This document shows positions 1 to 11,689 of a stretch of 64,000 nucleotides of DNA, piece after piece. This DNA is from Blasia pusilla. Lineage: Eukaryota; Marchantiophyta; Marchantiopsida; Blasiales. The position numbers were made by a program, and so were the translations under genes. The stretch is from contig CM114272.1 of the NCBI GenBank assembly GCA_050084515.1, positions 14,818,001 through 14,882,000 on the forward strand. Reading direction: 5' to 3'. The notes under the pieces were generated by a model. It had not been told where the DNA came from. It did not search any database and was given only the letters and a program-made list of their open reading frames with translations. How positions within the stretch are numbered: the first letter of the stretch is position 1; every line of letters starts with the position of its first letter.

Positions 1-2111
1 AAATTTGGGAAGCATGTAAAATGAGAGGTATATGGTATACGATGGTGGATGGCAAATGGTACCACTTGGGATGTTTGAGATACGGGCAAGTAGCAATATG
101 AAATGAGGGAATGAAAGAATTTGTGTGGAGGTAGAAAGTAGATTTTCCAAGAATATGATATAAAGTTGTGATGAAGACTTACATTAATCAATGTATGCAG
201 TTAAAGTAGAGAAATTATGCAGTTGTATTGATACGTAAGAGAGGAGTGTAATGTATGGTCTGAGTTGCAATTGAAGATTGAAGTGGAAGGTTTAATCTGT
301 TGGTGAATTTACAGACAATAACCTGTAATCCAAAATATTCCAGTAGATGTACATATGGGAGGAGTAATTAGCAAAGAGTGCTCTAATATATTGGAGATGT
401 CCAAATAGAGAGGAATCATTTGAGAAGTAGACAAAAGGTGTTGTGTATTACAGAGACAAGTGCAATGACTTGTAGCATGAAAAAGAATATATGTAGCTCC
501 AACGAATGTTATGGAACTAAAGCAAAATTACAGTTATGCTATCTCATTATTGTGTCATTTCCTCAAAAGTGACTGGATTATATTCTTGTAATGATAGTTT
601 AGAATCCCTAGCAATGTGTGGCTGAACCTGCTCGAAGAATTCCTTGAAGTGTGAACTAGCATCCTTGAGTTTGTAGGTAAAATAGGAAATTATGCATTTA
701 TTGGTGCATTTCAATCTCCTCGTAGATAGAAGATATGAGATCCTCTTGCAGAACAAATTTAATCTGCATTCTACCTAGTTCCTCTTGAACTTTTGTTAGT
801 TTAGACAAAGCAGCATGGTAGATGTCGTAAGAAACTGCATGGTTGTGGGGAGTTGATGAAGAAAATCCCACTGGCAATGCCTGAAATGCCAAGAGAGGAC
901 AAATCCAAAGAATCGTGAGAGAAAATTGTGAAAGAGGCATAAACAATTATTGTAAGTAGACATGAAGAGTACAAGTGACATAGGCTAAGAAAGATAAAAG
1001 TATGCATAGAGGAGATGGAAAGTATAAAATTTAGAACATGAGCTAGAGTAAAGGTAGGTTATAAGTTTCCCAAAATTGAGAATACTTATGACATGTGAGA
1101 AACAGAAGGAAGTGGAACTTAGAGGTTCTTATTGAAAGAGAGTGTTGTCTAGAAAAGAAATGCAAGGAGGTAAGAAACGAGGTGTGTAGTTAAAGTGATG
1201 CATGAAGCTCGCCATGAAGTAGATGTGGAAAGTTGTTAGAATTGGTAACTGATGTAGAATAGAAGTAAAATGCTATTTGAAAATGTAGAGTACAAAGTGA
1301 CTATGTACTATGTACAAGAGCTAATTACATGGATGTGGGCTAAGTGCACTTCTGCTTTGCCGGTGATGTGACGAGGTTGGAAGAATCAAATGTAGGATGA
1401 TCAAAATTGGCATTTCATGCATGTGGTAGTTGTACCATTGGTCTCTTCAAAATCTGGTAGAATAGGGATGGTATGTGGTGTGTCCATGGAGTAAAGTAAA
1501 AACTTTGGTAGCTTCATTTCACCTAGTGATGAGATGTGATGCTTTGGAAGTAATCAAGTCGATGACCATGTGAATAGGTAGGTGGAACTCATGACGTAGA
1601 GTCTTGAGTTGATCAAGACGCATGCCTCCACTTATTAAAGTGAAGATTCTAATTGCTTGTGTTTGTGTCAATGAAGTCTCTCAATGAGGAACAAGGCCTA
1701 GATTATCATAGATCCTTATCTGGTTCTCCGTTGGACGTACAAAGCATGGTGTTGATTCCTCTAGGATGCTATGGACGTCGTTGAGTATCATACTCACGAA
1801 ATCCATCTATGTTGTTTGCACATGGTGGATTTTTAGAAGACAGGAGAGTAGTATAGAGATAAATGATTGGTGTATAGTAAAGGATTTACTTGAGGTGTTC
1901 GAGGAAGGCCACGGAAAGTACTATTGTTATCATTGTCAATGGATGTCCCGCCACTAATAGAGTACGTGTAGGTTGGCTTCTACGTGGTGCACCTATTGTG
2001 TGTATGACATTCTTGGTGGTGCTTATGTAGAATTCTTCTTTGATCTGTTAGAAGTGTTATTCATAAACATCTGCACACTAGAAAAAGTAAAGGCGCTTGT
2101 GTAGAGACAAT
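1..2111. other. AT-rich region without recognisable gene
   Basis: Only short, unconvincing reading frames occur on both strands, and none has a domain I recognise. The stretch adjoins the 3' end of the minus-strand Helitron helicase relic and may be non-coding Helitron tail or intergenic DNA. I see no terminal CTRR-with-hairpin signature that I can defend. Confidence 0.4.
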
Positions 2112-3599
2112 TTAGTCAGTTTGACCAAAAGTTAACAAATTTGTTCGCTCCAAAGTGCCAAAAATGCATAAGTGTTCTCCACTGCCTCGTCCACTGCGAA
2201 CATGCAATAGCATGAGACACTCCAACCTTGTAGCAAAAGCATACTTTATAACAAGAAGACATCTACCATCAACTGTGAGACCTTGGCTCTTATGGCCAAT
2301 CATTGCATATCCAAGCGTAAGTGGAAATGTTATTTTGAAGTATTGGGAATTAGAACCATATTTGAGTATACAAAAGTGTATCCTAGTTATATCTACAAGG
2401 ATGCTTGATGCACTTGTCTTTACCTTTATAAAGTGTATAACCTGGTCTCTGTAAGTAATGTCAGTAACTACTCCAATAGATCCATTTGCTCCTTGAATAG
2501 AAAGATTGACATTAGAGGTAAGCATTACTATGCACCCTATTGCAATAAACTACAATTGATGGAAGTCATTGTCATTTATCCAAGCACTAAACTCAAGTAA
2601 AGGCGAGGCATTAGTTACAACTTGCACTAGAATGATGGAGGCCTGGCCAAAATACTTGTTAAGACTTATTGTATTGAAAAGTTGAACATCAACACGATGC
2701 GAGCATATAACTATTGTTCCGTCTTGTATAAAGTCTAGTGCTCCACTCTCATGAACAAAACAATCTTGAAGGCATTCCTGAATCTGTTCTATCGTGGGAG
2801 TAGAAAGTCTAATACAATTAAGAAATTGCAAATACTCATAGTCATGAACTTGGCGCATGTTTCTACATAACATGTATAGGGATGCTTTAGACATAATAGG
2901 AGATGACATCAAGTGAATTTTTTTACAAAAGAAGCCAAATGTGTGGGTGCATACAGGGGGCAATTGTGACATATCACCAATAAGAATAAGTAATCTATTA
3001 TGGAAGATGTCCTTCCATGCTGGTGGCCTTGTCTCATTTAGTCTCATAGCCACTATCTGAAGTAGACGTGGTGTGAGCATAGAGCACTCATTAATAACAA
3101 CTATGTCTGCAACTTTTGATCTAGAATGTGAATCGGATGTGACATGTATGTTGTGAATGTCACCTCGAATCGGTGTATAGAAAGCATAATGAATTGTTGT
3201 AGCATCTATATGAAGCCTCGTGGCAGCAATACATATGGTAGCAGCTAAAAGAAGGCTGTACTTTCTTGACTCCCAATATTTGAACATGAAATTGATGAAG
3301 AAAGTTTTACGAGACCTAGAGGCGTCTGAAGTGAGTGTTAGGAAGAAATGGGGCATACCCCATTCATGTACCATGGCCTTCAACTCTTTAAGATACCTTC
3401 TATGCCAAGCTAGAGTACATGGTATTTGAGGGTTAATGGAGTGTTTGGACAAACGACTATATAAATGTTCTTTTGGTAGTGTAGGATTTTCCTTCCTTAG
3501 TTTGTCAAGGTTTGTATTTAGGAAGAAACTATTACAAGAAGAACATAAGGAAATAGAATGTCTAAGTTGATGCATGATTAAGGGATAAGGTTCGTACAT
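2112..3599 (-). pseudogene. Helitron-type PIF1-like helicase, internally deleted relic
   Basis: Two reading frames (3599-2550, then 2525-2112) together resemble the helicase of plant Helitrons. The first 105 or so residues match the Helitron-like N-terminal region (WHRRYLKELKAMVHEWGMPH, FFLTLTSD). The protein then jumps directly to a degraded Walker A (SRSRKTFFIN). After it come PIF1 motif Ia (LLLAAT..TRLHIDATTIH), motif II with Asp replaced by Asn (VVINECSML) and motif III (LILIGDMSQLPPV). The second frame holds the C-terminal helicase motif (GYAMIGHKSQGLTVD). The Rep HUH nuclease segment expected between the N-terminal domain and Walker A is absent, so an internal deletion fused the two parts. 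The family would unwind DNA in rolling-circle transposition; this copy is inactive. Family assignment is firm and exact borders are not. Confidence 0.8.
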
Positions 3600-6183
3600 T
3601 GAGAAAGGGCTAAATCGTTGCTTAAACTAGAGTCTCATGTAATTAGAGAATGAACCTTCCCCTAAGAAGTATCCTCTTAAGTATGGAAAAAAGAATAGAA
3701 ATATTCCAGTTTATGTTGTTAATCTTCTATCAGATCAGGTACCTATTAATGTGTTAGCGTATGCGAACGAGAATGGGCTTCATATTTGACGAATAAAGTG
3801 GAGTATGTAGTGGGATTGACTGACTAAGTCTCTTCTGTCTACTTATTCCGGAGTGGATTCAAAAGCGAAGTGAGGAGGAGGATGTGTAGTGTGCAAGATG
3901 TTGGCGATGGTCAGCTCGATCAGTTCGGCTGGCCATAGCTGGAATCTGTAGAAGGTGGAACATAAGGGTATGAGCTTGGCAAGAGGCAAAGCATAAGGGA
4001 CACAGATTGGACAAAGGAAAAGATCCCTCACCTATTTCTGATGGATGCTGGTTGATTTTTCCAAGCAAAATCTGGACATTTCATGTTTAAGATTTCCCTA
4101 ACCAAGCCCCTCAATAGTAACTTCATGTTCGGTGCAAGTGCGGGGGCCCGCATGGGAATACAACTTCAATTTTTTCCATCTACTACAAACTAAATATCCA
4201 CCAAATACGATAACTCAAGGCTTGTGCTCTATCTTGTAATGCTCGAATGGGGCAAAAGTTCCATCTCGTATGGAGCAGAAGTCTCGTTAAAAAACCCGTA
4301 AATTGGCTGATTGACATGCTGCAGTAAGGGAGAGACATGGATCGGATGAGTGGGTAGGTGGGCAACACAGCCGGTTTTGTGTCATGGCTCCGGGGCTATG
4401 ACTATAGTTCCACCACAAGAAGCAGAACCAAACACACATAGCTCCGTGCGGAAATAGAGGAAGAGAGGAGAGGAGAGGAGGGGGATGGGGATGGGGAGGC
4501 AAGGCGAGGCGAGTGAGGTGAGCTCCAGAATTAAATGTGGATCGCTCCATTTCCGCCATGCTTGATGCGCTTGAGGGACAACCTCTCCTCCATCTCACAG
4601 TTAGTGGTCTTGCTTTTGAAAGTTTCTTATGACGTGATGCGACAACCACTACATTTGCATATTTTCCCGTCTTTCTGCGAGGCTATGGAACGTTGTAGAT
4701 ATGGGCTTCATCTTTTTCCTCATGCAAACGCTTCGAGATCAGCCGTGTGCATTCTTGATCCTCCGGGGGATCCGATCAACAGGTCGCAACAAATTTTCGG
4801 AGCAAGTACAAAAATGCAAGGTGGAAATATAAATGAATCGACATAAATTACCTTAGATAACTAGTGCCGGATCGCATAGAGTTTCAAAATTTTGTTCTCT
4901 ATTTTGGCCCTTACACCTTCTCTTATTCACTTTTTAAAACTTTCGGGCATTCGACCATTTTGTTGCGATCCTTTGAAGAAGAGCAAAGGTTTGAAAATTT
5001 TCCCACACCACTCCACTTGCCTTCCATATTTCTTATTTCTTATTGTTTTGAAGTTTAGGACCTTTACCTGCCTCAATCTGTTATGTGGGATCTATTGAAC
5101 CTTACTTCTTTCGCAACCACAATGCTTGCATTTGACCATACAAGACGTGACAAAAGCTCCAACGCTTTATGACTCCTACCTTGTCAAACGACACCCCTTT
5201 TGGATGCCAACAATAGTAAGCTAACACAATGAGGAATCTTACATTCCTAGCCTCGATGGATTACTTTCAAAGTCATCCAAAAATTGAATAGCACCCATTT
5301 GTATAATTCTTTTGCATATGATTACAAATTTCACACCGCTAAAATCTCATAACACTTCAAATTAGATTCGCAAAGTTCGAGTCCAGCAATCCGGGGCCTC
5401 TTGTGACATTTGATCCCGTTCTTAGTCCCCAAAAAGTTTTCTTCCTAATTCCTTTTCATTACAATTTCCCACTCCTCTTCTTCCCTGCACATCGTATCAA
5501 TTGCCAATTCTACCCTTTCTTCCACATTCTCTGCTTGCAAGCAAGCTCACTTGAGTGCTTCCTCCACTTGCTGATCCAAATCCTCTTCTCATGTGCCCAA
5601 GCCTTTGAATACACCCATCCTCATTGTGCCGAGTTGATCTAACACTAATAGCATTGTGAGTTGGCCATTGGTTGAGAGGCATGCGCAAGGGCAATGAATC
5701 GACACTCAGCCGGGAAAATTTATTGAAATTCCTAGCCATAATGTTGATCCGACTTTTCTTGTCCCTTATGTCCAATATCATATCATCTGAACTTATGTTG
5801 CAGTCAAACTCGTGTGCATATTGTTGTTGTTGGCCCCATTGGGGCGCATCCTCCCTACAATCATAGTGGTATTTGCTACTCAAGGCAGACTAGGCAACTC
5901 CTTACTCGTTAGTCATACCCCCATACTCACTGTCGAACTCGCCAATGGTTCCAAGAGGCTAGCTTTATATTGAGAGGATCATACTCACCCGACTCTCCGA
6001 TCACATAGTAGACAATATTGTAGCTAAGCTTCACTCCTTGATTCAGATCGGCACCCTTGATTTCCAGAGCACACACAACTTGAACCATTTTAGGGTTTCT
6101 GTTAACTAAATAACGGACAAAGGGAACCGCCACTTCCACTATTATGAACATTTCCTTCTCATTGTACTTATCCTCTCCATGTA
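3600..6183. other. No recognisable gene
   Basis: Only short frames such as 4535-4846 (+) and 5403-5642 (+) are present, with no recognisable domain. The stretch lies between two Helitron-derived relics in opposite orientation and may be decayed transposon or intergenic DNA. Confidence 0.4.
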
Positions 6184-6930
6184 GTGTTATCAATATTGTG
6201 GTCTTGTGGAGCGTGGTCCACATCACACATTAAAATGTGCATAGTTCAATCTTCACTTTATCCTCCCTACACTCTTTGCAAGAGATTTCTTACACCATAC
6301 ATTATACCAAAACTTGGGGAGTTTCATGCCTACAACCTATGCACCACTAACCACCAAAAAACTAGCTTAAACCCTTACATGACACCGACATACATATGTA
6401 GTATTCTGGCTCCAAATCCACTTGACCTAAAACTCCTATCTACTGTAGACTCTAGGATTGGCATCATTACCAAATTTAACGGCTTCCAAAAAGGATTCTT
6501 CAATTCTACATCACTTATAGATTCCCCTCTTGTTGCTTGGAATATGGAATCGGCCTCAGCAAATAAGATTTAGTCTATTTTAGGCGGCATAAAACAAGTA
6601 ATGGATACAAATCTCAACATCAATGAACTTTACAAAGACTACAAATGCTTTCTTGAGTTACCCAATCCATATGCTAGGCTAGTTGTTCTTCCCGTTTCAG
6701 CAATCACATTTATCTTGAGAGTTGCCCAAGAAAAGGGCCAGGTCACTCACAACATGTGTTACAACCCCTATTAGCCAGAGTTGAGCATTCTACAAGATAT
6801 CACATAATGCCTCCCTACACATACTCGGAAATCCTTGGACATTTCTTACAATAGATCCTTATTTTTCAGAAAAGAAGCCAGTACTAGGGAACAATTCTTA
6901 ACAGATTCTATAGTTGCTACAATGGAGGTA
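6184..6930 (+). pseudogene. Helitron-associated N-terminal protein relic (copy 1)
   Basis: The frame 6184-6573, and its interrupted continuation to about 6930, aligns residue by residue with the better preserved copy at 24685-25386. Shared features are PPYTLC, a conserved SRIGI-TKFNGF-GFF block, DSPLVAW, INELYKDY, ELPNP-YA and the EKGQ-TH-M block. In copy 2 this domain stands immediately upstream of the Helitron-like N-terminal domain, so I take it as the upstream part of the same Helitron family. In-frame stops near 6571, 6774 and 6806 show decay. Similarity ends where the 66-bp minisatellite begins. Its biochemical function is unknown to me. Confidence 0.6.
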
Positions 6931-7395
6931 CCCCGCCTTGTTATCCCAAGATGAGGGAAGGGTGCAACCCCCCGTTCTCCGATGGGTTGCGCGGGTACCT
7001 CGCGTTCTTGCCCCAAGACAACGGAGGCGCGCAACTTGTCAGACTCCGATGGGTTGCGGGGATAGCTTGACTAGGACGGATGCCTCCAACCCGTCAGAGA
7101 CGGTTTGGTTAGTGGTTTTCACGTCCAGACCTCCATAACGGCGGACACGTCGCCGTCTGACCCGTCGGATTGCAAGAGGTTGCCTTGGAACTATCCGTTG
7201 TCACATTGTTACCCGAGGGATAGAAAAGAGTGCAACTTGTCTATAACCGACGGGTTGCCCATGTACCTTGCCTATTACTCCAAGATAAGGGAAGCGTGCA
7301 ACCCGTCGGCCTCCGACGGGTTGCGCAAGTGCCTCGCCTTGTAACGCTTACATGAAGGAAGCGTGCAACCCGTCGGAGGCCGACGGGTTGCATGC
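6928..7395. repeat. 66-67-bp minisatellite, about seven units, each with an internal palindrome
   Basis: Units begin near 6928, 6995, 7263 and 7329 with GTACC/GTGCC-TCGCC and continue through an AAG-rich part. They end in an inverted pair of the form GCAACCCGTCGG - 3 nt - CCGACGGGTTGC. The interval 7062-7262 is three unit lengths of more degenerate copies. The first units are diverged and the last two are nearly perfect. The array starts exactly where the Helitron relic ends. Confidence 0.75.
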
Positions 7396-7408
7396 TTCCT
7401 TCATGTAA
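7348..7408. repeat. 61-bp near-perfect palindrome (29-bp arms, 3-nt loop)
   Basis: Arms 7348-7376 and 7380-7408 are reverse complements at 28 of 29 positions, and the one mismatch would be a G-U pair in RNA. The palindrome is the minisatellite core (ACCCGTCGG / CCGACGGGT) extended outward by a 15-bp inverted flank (TTACATGAAGGAAGC). It is the last unit of the array, where the flank itself has become inverted. It could extrude as a cruciform or give a long hairpin transcript. Confidence 0.85.
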
Positions 7409-7871
7409 TAAGAATGGGAATGAGAATGAGAATGTTCAATTTATAGTGAATAGGGACTCAGATTTCTCCTGACAGAATTTGACTGACAAGATGAAGTTTG
7501 GTAGGTGAGATTGTCTTACATGATGGATTCAATTCTGTTGCAACATGTGAGAGTCCGATGGGTTGCAGAATTTGGGAATCAGAGACGTGGGTTGCGAAGC
7601 ACCCAATTCCGTTTTTTGTTTCCATGTCCCAATCCAAATTGGAAGCCGTCGAAGTCCATTGGGTTGGTACCCCCTTCATTCCAACCAATTCTCAGTCTGC
7701 TCCCAGTGGAATCTTCTAGGAATGGATAATCATGTGAAGCTCACTTGTGGCAGTCATCTAGCGGCCCTTCCTCAATCAGAAATCGTTTGACCGTAAGCTC
7801 GTGAGTCTTTTATACCAATGGATGAAAATTCTCTTTCACTTTGATTTCTTCTCCAAATTGGAACCATCTTT

Positions 7872-8342
7872 GTGTCCAAAGATGTTAGGGTGGACGGTAT
7901 GGAGGACATAATAGGTGAGACAATCCAGCCAATGATTGCATACCATAAAGTATGGAATCTCCTACCTCTAGCAAATGGTCAATACAGAGTTTACGGCTTG
8001 CCTCTGAATTCCTCAATTTCCCAAGTAGACGGTCGAGAATTTCCTAGTGCACCTAGCTCTACATTTGCAACTCCTAGCTCAGTAGATCCGACATCGACTC
8101 CAACTTCACACGTTCGTTATAATGTTGTACTTCCTAAAGAAATTCCCGATGTTGTCAACCTCAGTGGATCGGTCGGACACCAACCGGGCCTCTTGCGAAT
8201 ATTAGGCAATAGTTTGCTATCGTCTCTGGCCTTGAAAATGTTCAAGCACATTCTTGTCGACGAGCTGCTGCCCACTGTCGTGCGAATCCACATCGTCATA
8301 CAACATACAGCACTGACATACCATACTCATATACATACATAA
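7872..8342 (+). CDS. Hypothetical open frame, 156 codons
   Basis: This is an uninterrupted frame with no motif I recognise. The middle is Ser/Thr/Pro-rich (residues about 55-85), and a hydrophobic helix-like stretch follows (LLRILGNSLLSSLALKMF). The frame runs into the outer end of the minus-strand gypsy element from 8276, so its last 20 or so codons are transposon sequence. It may be chance or part of a broken gene next to the insertion. Confidence 0.2.
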   Translation: MSKDVRVDGMEDIIGETIQPMIAYHKVWNLLPLANGQYRVYGLPLNSSISQVDGREFPSAPSSTFATPSSVDPTSTPTSHVRYNVVLPKEIPDVVNLSGSVGHQPGLLRILGNSLLSSLALKMFKHILVDELLPTVVRIHIVIQHTALTYHTHIHT

Positions 8343-8857
8343 CATAGACGAGAGCATCCACAAACACAAGTGTACCACAACTGAAATCCGTGAAAGACCT
8401 ACTGTCATAAAACACGTATAGAATCACACATACAATCGAGCCAAACCCACTCCACGATGGGAGAATCTAGGTCGAAGCTTGCGGGAAACATTGTAGCCAA
8501 GAGCTCTACTCACTACCAAGGCTAACTCCCAACGCAACAGGCTCAACTCAAAGAACTAACTGTTCTTTGAGTGCACTCCACCTTATATCCTCCAACCTAA
8601 GAGCGGGCCCTACTGGAAAAGTCACCCTCAACTAAGTAACCCCCAACCCTATGTATGAAATTGCATCTCTACCTAGACATTACGGCCCTACATAAGGTAT
8701 GGCCTCTACTAGCACACTATACTCTACGACATAATCCGTATGGTCATGACAGTTGTCGTGCGAATCCACATTGTCATACAACATACATCGATGACATACC
8801 ATACTCACATACATACATAACATAGACGAGAGCATCCATAAACACAAGTGTACCACA
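8276..8857 (-). repeat. 3' terminal A-B-A' structure of the left gypsy copy
   Basis: Two 104-bp direct repeats, A (8857-8754) and A' (8379-8276), both begin TTGTGGTACACTTG and end CGCACGACA. They flank a 374-bp segment B (8753-8380) that starts TGTCATGACC and contains a TATA box. A is preceded by a polypurine tract. The plus-strand copy has the same layout with different sequence (59207-59968). B plus A' could be the real LTR (TGTCA...GACA), with A as the last part of the internal region; the alternative is a short-LTR element in tandem. Confidence 0.65.
8547..8590 (-). promoter_or_regulatory. TATA box followed by a 10-bp-arm palindrome in segment B
   Basis: On the minus strand the TATA-like GGATATAAGG (8590-8581) is followed, ten bases on, by a perfect inverted repeat with arms CTCAAAGAAC / GTTCTTTGAG (8571-8547, loop 5). 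The other gypsy copy has TATATAAG followed by a different palindrome in the same place. This suggests the retrotransposon promoter and a structured start of its RNA. Confidence 0.5.
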
Positions 8858-8861
8858 ACTC

Positions 8862-9944
8862 GCCCCCCTAAGTAGCGGTTAGGTCCCTTTAACTCCCAGG
8901 TAGCCCTATACATCTACTACATGCTATACACCTTCTTGGGTGCACGAATCTAAAGGCCGGGTGCTAGGTTGCCCCATCGTTAGTCGCACATCTGTAATCT
9001 ATATCATGCAAAGATCAAGTCATCTACCTCTCCTAAGTACATCGAGGACAAACCCACCTTCCAGTAGGAACAACATCCATACGTCAGGGCTATTTGTGAA
9101 TGAACAACGACACTCAAGCAACTATACCAAGTTGTACAGATGCACAAAACAATCTTGACAATACTTGTCTGCTAATTTCCACTCCGTGCACACAGGCGGG
9201 TTTTATTATCAGGTGTACGTTTTCGGATTATTTGATCCAACGCTGAATAAAACTTTAGGAAAATTTAAACAAAGGCAGTCAATGAGTGCCTGACTATAAA
9301 GGCAATCACCAATTACGTGGATTCAGCGTCTCCAGGCCTGTGGAACCCATCAAGTAAACTTTGAGAGAGTTCTGGAATATTCGAAGGAAAGGTCAAGTGT
9401 TTCATGGACCACAGAAAAAGAGGGATCACTTCAAGTGAGGCTTACCAAAAGTTGTATCTTCCTGAGTCGCTCTGAACCCTAGAGTTTGAGAACACCGGCG
9501 AGGAGAGCAAAGTGATTTGTGATGGTACAGATAGTGAAACAGACGTTACAAAAAACCCTAAACCCCCCGACCCTCAAGATCCCTCTCTCTCGCCCGACAA
9601 CCTCGACCCCCGAGATTCCTCTCTCCCGCCCGCCAACATCCTCATTAGGTTAGATAAGCATTTAAAATTCAAAATTAATTTAAAAATCCCTCTCAATTAT
9701 TTTGTTGGGCTAGCTCAAAAATACTCAAAGAGTTGACATGTGGACCAATACATGGTTGACACGTGTATCCATCATTTAAAAGAAAATCTCCTTACTTTTT
9801 GGGACATCTTCTGTGTACTCCCAAAAGATTAATAATGCCCTATTTTTTTTATGAGTGCAGCCGTAAATAAAAAATACCTTTAAGTTCTTCCACAATACTT
9901 TATAAGTCTTCCCCAAAATCCAATTTAAAAACCCTATACTTTGT
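8862..9944. other. Unassigned sequence between RT relic and 3' end of left gypsy copy
   Basis: RT palm, RNase H, integrase and PHD finger should lie here but none is detectable. The interval is AT-rich at 9640-9940 and C-rich near 9545-9640. It may be unrelated DNA left by a deletion plus insertion. Confidence 0.4.
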
Positions 9945-10200
9945 CGTACGTGATATGTCACTTCCGCCGAAGTGAGACCCTCGAGCTCTTCAAGAGTGGG
10001 CATGGCATACCTATCGGACTTCGTCTGCCAATTGATAGGTCAGGTAATCTCCACACATCCGCCTATCCGTCCAATTTCCATGCACATCCTTCTTGCCGAG
10101 CACTTCTTGGCGGACATGACACTGGGAGATGCATACTCTCAATGCGATATCTCCACTAGTCCTGCGCCAACCAAGTCCTGGCTCCTACACTGAATAAGAG
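9945..10200 (-). pseudogene. Reverse transcriptase N-terminal fragment, left gypsy copy
   Basis: Minus-strand DNA aligns with the fingers region of RT in the right copy (56350-56520). Shared are the block encoding CPPRSARQEG-like/[14 protein letters not shown] in shifted frames, the CGDY-P block, and the block encoding MPTLEELE (right copy: MPTFEEIFD). Similarity stops at 9945, before the catalytic palm. Frames are shifted at several places. Confidence 0.6.
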
Positions 10201-10724
10201 CCCTCTCCTTGTCATTATACCAATAGTATCATTGGAATATCGGCGTGTCACTCAACAACTCAATGCGGATCCTTGGACCCTTCATCGTACCCAAATCCTG
10301 CATACTAAATGCAAAACAACTCTTATAACTCCTAAGGAATTGGTGTATCCGGCGCCGCTCTCCTCTTGTCAACTTAGGGCCCATATCTGGCTCCCAAGTC
10401 TCCATTGTGACTATGGTGCAACTCTCCGGCGCGGGTGTCGGTGGTTGCTATGGTGCAACCCCATCTCAGACAACAAAACTCGACTGCTCCCCTGCAACCA
10501 ATTGCAAAATCGGATCTCCATTTGCAGTACCCGGAACCACACTCGATGTTGTGGCTACCATCTCTGGTGTACCTGCAAAACATCCCAAGAAGTCCAATGG
10601 TGTCTCTCCGATTACCCTTGGTGTGTCGATCTGCTCGGGTCTCGCCCCCAGCCACTCCCTCAACCGTCTCGGTAGGCATGGGACTCACCAACGCACCTTT
10701 TGTGATCTGTCGCATCCTCAAACG

Positions 10725-11460
10725 ACGTTGCTCAACTACTCCTAAGCTGAAAATCCATGTCAAATAGTTCAAGTCCATCGCCTAACCCAAGACATGATGT
10801 CATGATGCCTCCAATAGTGACGGTACTTCTGTCAATACTGTGGGGAATCCCATTGCTCGCTCTTGCTCATCGGCGTTGGGCTCCACCAACCTTTGTACCT
10901 CGTCATCCCAAACCAAGCTACGTCTGGCCTCCTTGAATGGAGAGGAAGCGGAAAAACTCACCAATGTGAGAAAGGCTATTTGTGGCATGCCACTCCTGTT
11001 GACCACAATGAACGGCGGTCGATCATCGTGCCTCACTGCTTGTGATCGACGGCACGGATCCAATATAGAATCCACCAAAAAATCGGAGGGACGCTTCACT
11101 CTCGCATAAGTCCTCCGCAAAACCTCATGTGGTACCAAGTTGGTCCACCAAAGATGCGGCTAGACAACAAGTCGGGAAAACGGAGGCTTAACAGCACCAC
11201 ATGGTGAAGTGAAGCGCGCCTTGCAATATCATCAATCTCCACATACAAGTACTGCTGCACGCGCACTCCAACGTGCAAAACAATAGCTAACCTAATGCTC
11301 ATCCCTCCAAAGAGATCCAACACCCGAATACCCTCCTCTGGGATGCACCACACAATCGGGGTGGTGTCCAAAAGGGTTATAGTAGCACTCCTGCCTACTT
11401 GGGATTCCTCTGACCTGTCACACTCTAGTGCAAACGTCTCTCTCCACGCGGTCTGCACAT
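10725..11460 (-). pseudogene. DNMT3-like cytosine-5 methyltransferase domain, left gypsy copy
   Basis: The frame 11458-11096 contains methyltransferase motif [11 protein letters not shown] (11326-11297), followed by LHVGVRVQQYLYVEIDD, the SAM-binding region in the style of DNMT3 (LSLFDGIATG). The frame 11138-10800 contains the C-terminal part. It holds SLVWDDEVQRLVEPNADEQE, RAMGFP (10925-10839), the position of DNMT3 LW-TEMERVFGFP, and then the block encoding AMDLNYLTW (about 10784-10755), the conserved end of the fold. The segment from motif III through motif VIII, including the catalytic Pro-Cys, is deleted between the two frames. The domain sits between protease and RT, as in the right copy. 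A restriction-modification origin is unlikely given the retrotransposon context. Confidence 0.75.
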
Positions 11461-11689
11461 GCTTAGTGGCTAAGTGTCAAAGCTCCTCAGTCGAGCCTGA
11501 AAGAGGCACTTCTCCTAAACAGAATGATGCGGCTACCATGACACTCCTCTCCATAGAAATGTCAAGAACGAGAGTATCCTGTCCATGGACATGTCCCTCA
11601 TTCAAATCTCTAGGCCAAGTGATGGTATTGCTAAATGCTGTTAAGATCGCCATCTCTCTTGGCCGTCACTCGATCACTGCACCTGTGAA

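Noticed and set aside
6928-7395. CRISPR-like array of regularly spaced repeats
   Set aside because: Units are contiguous 66-67-bp tandem repeats without unique spacers, there are no cas genes, and the DNA is eukaryotic; it is a minisatellite.
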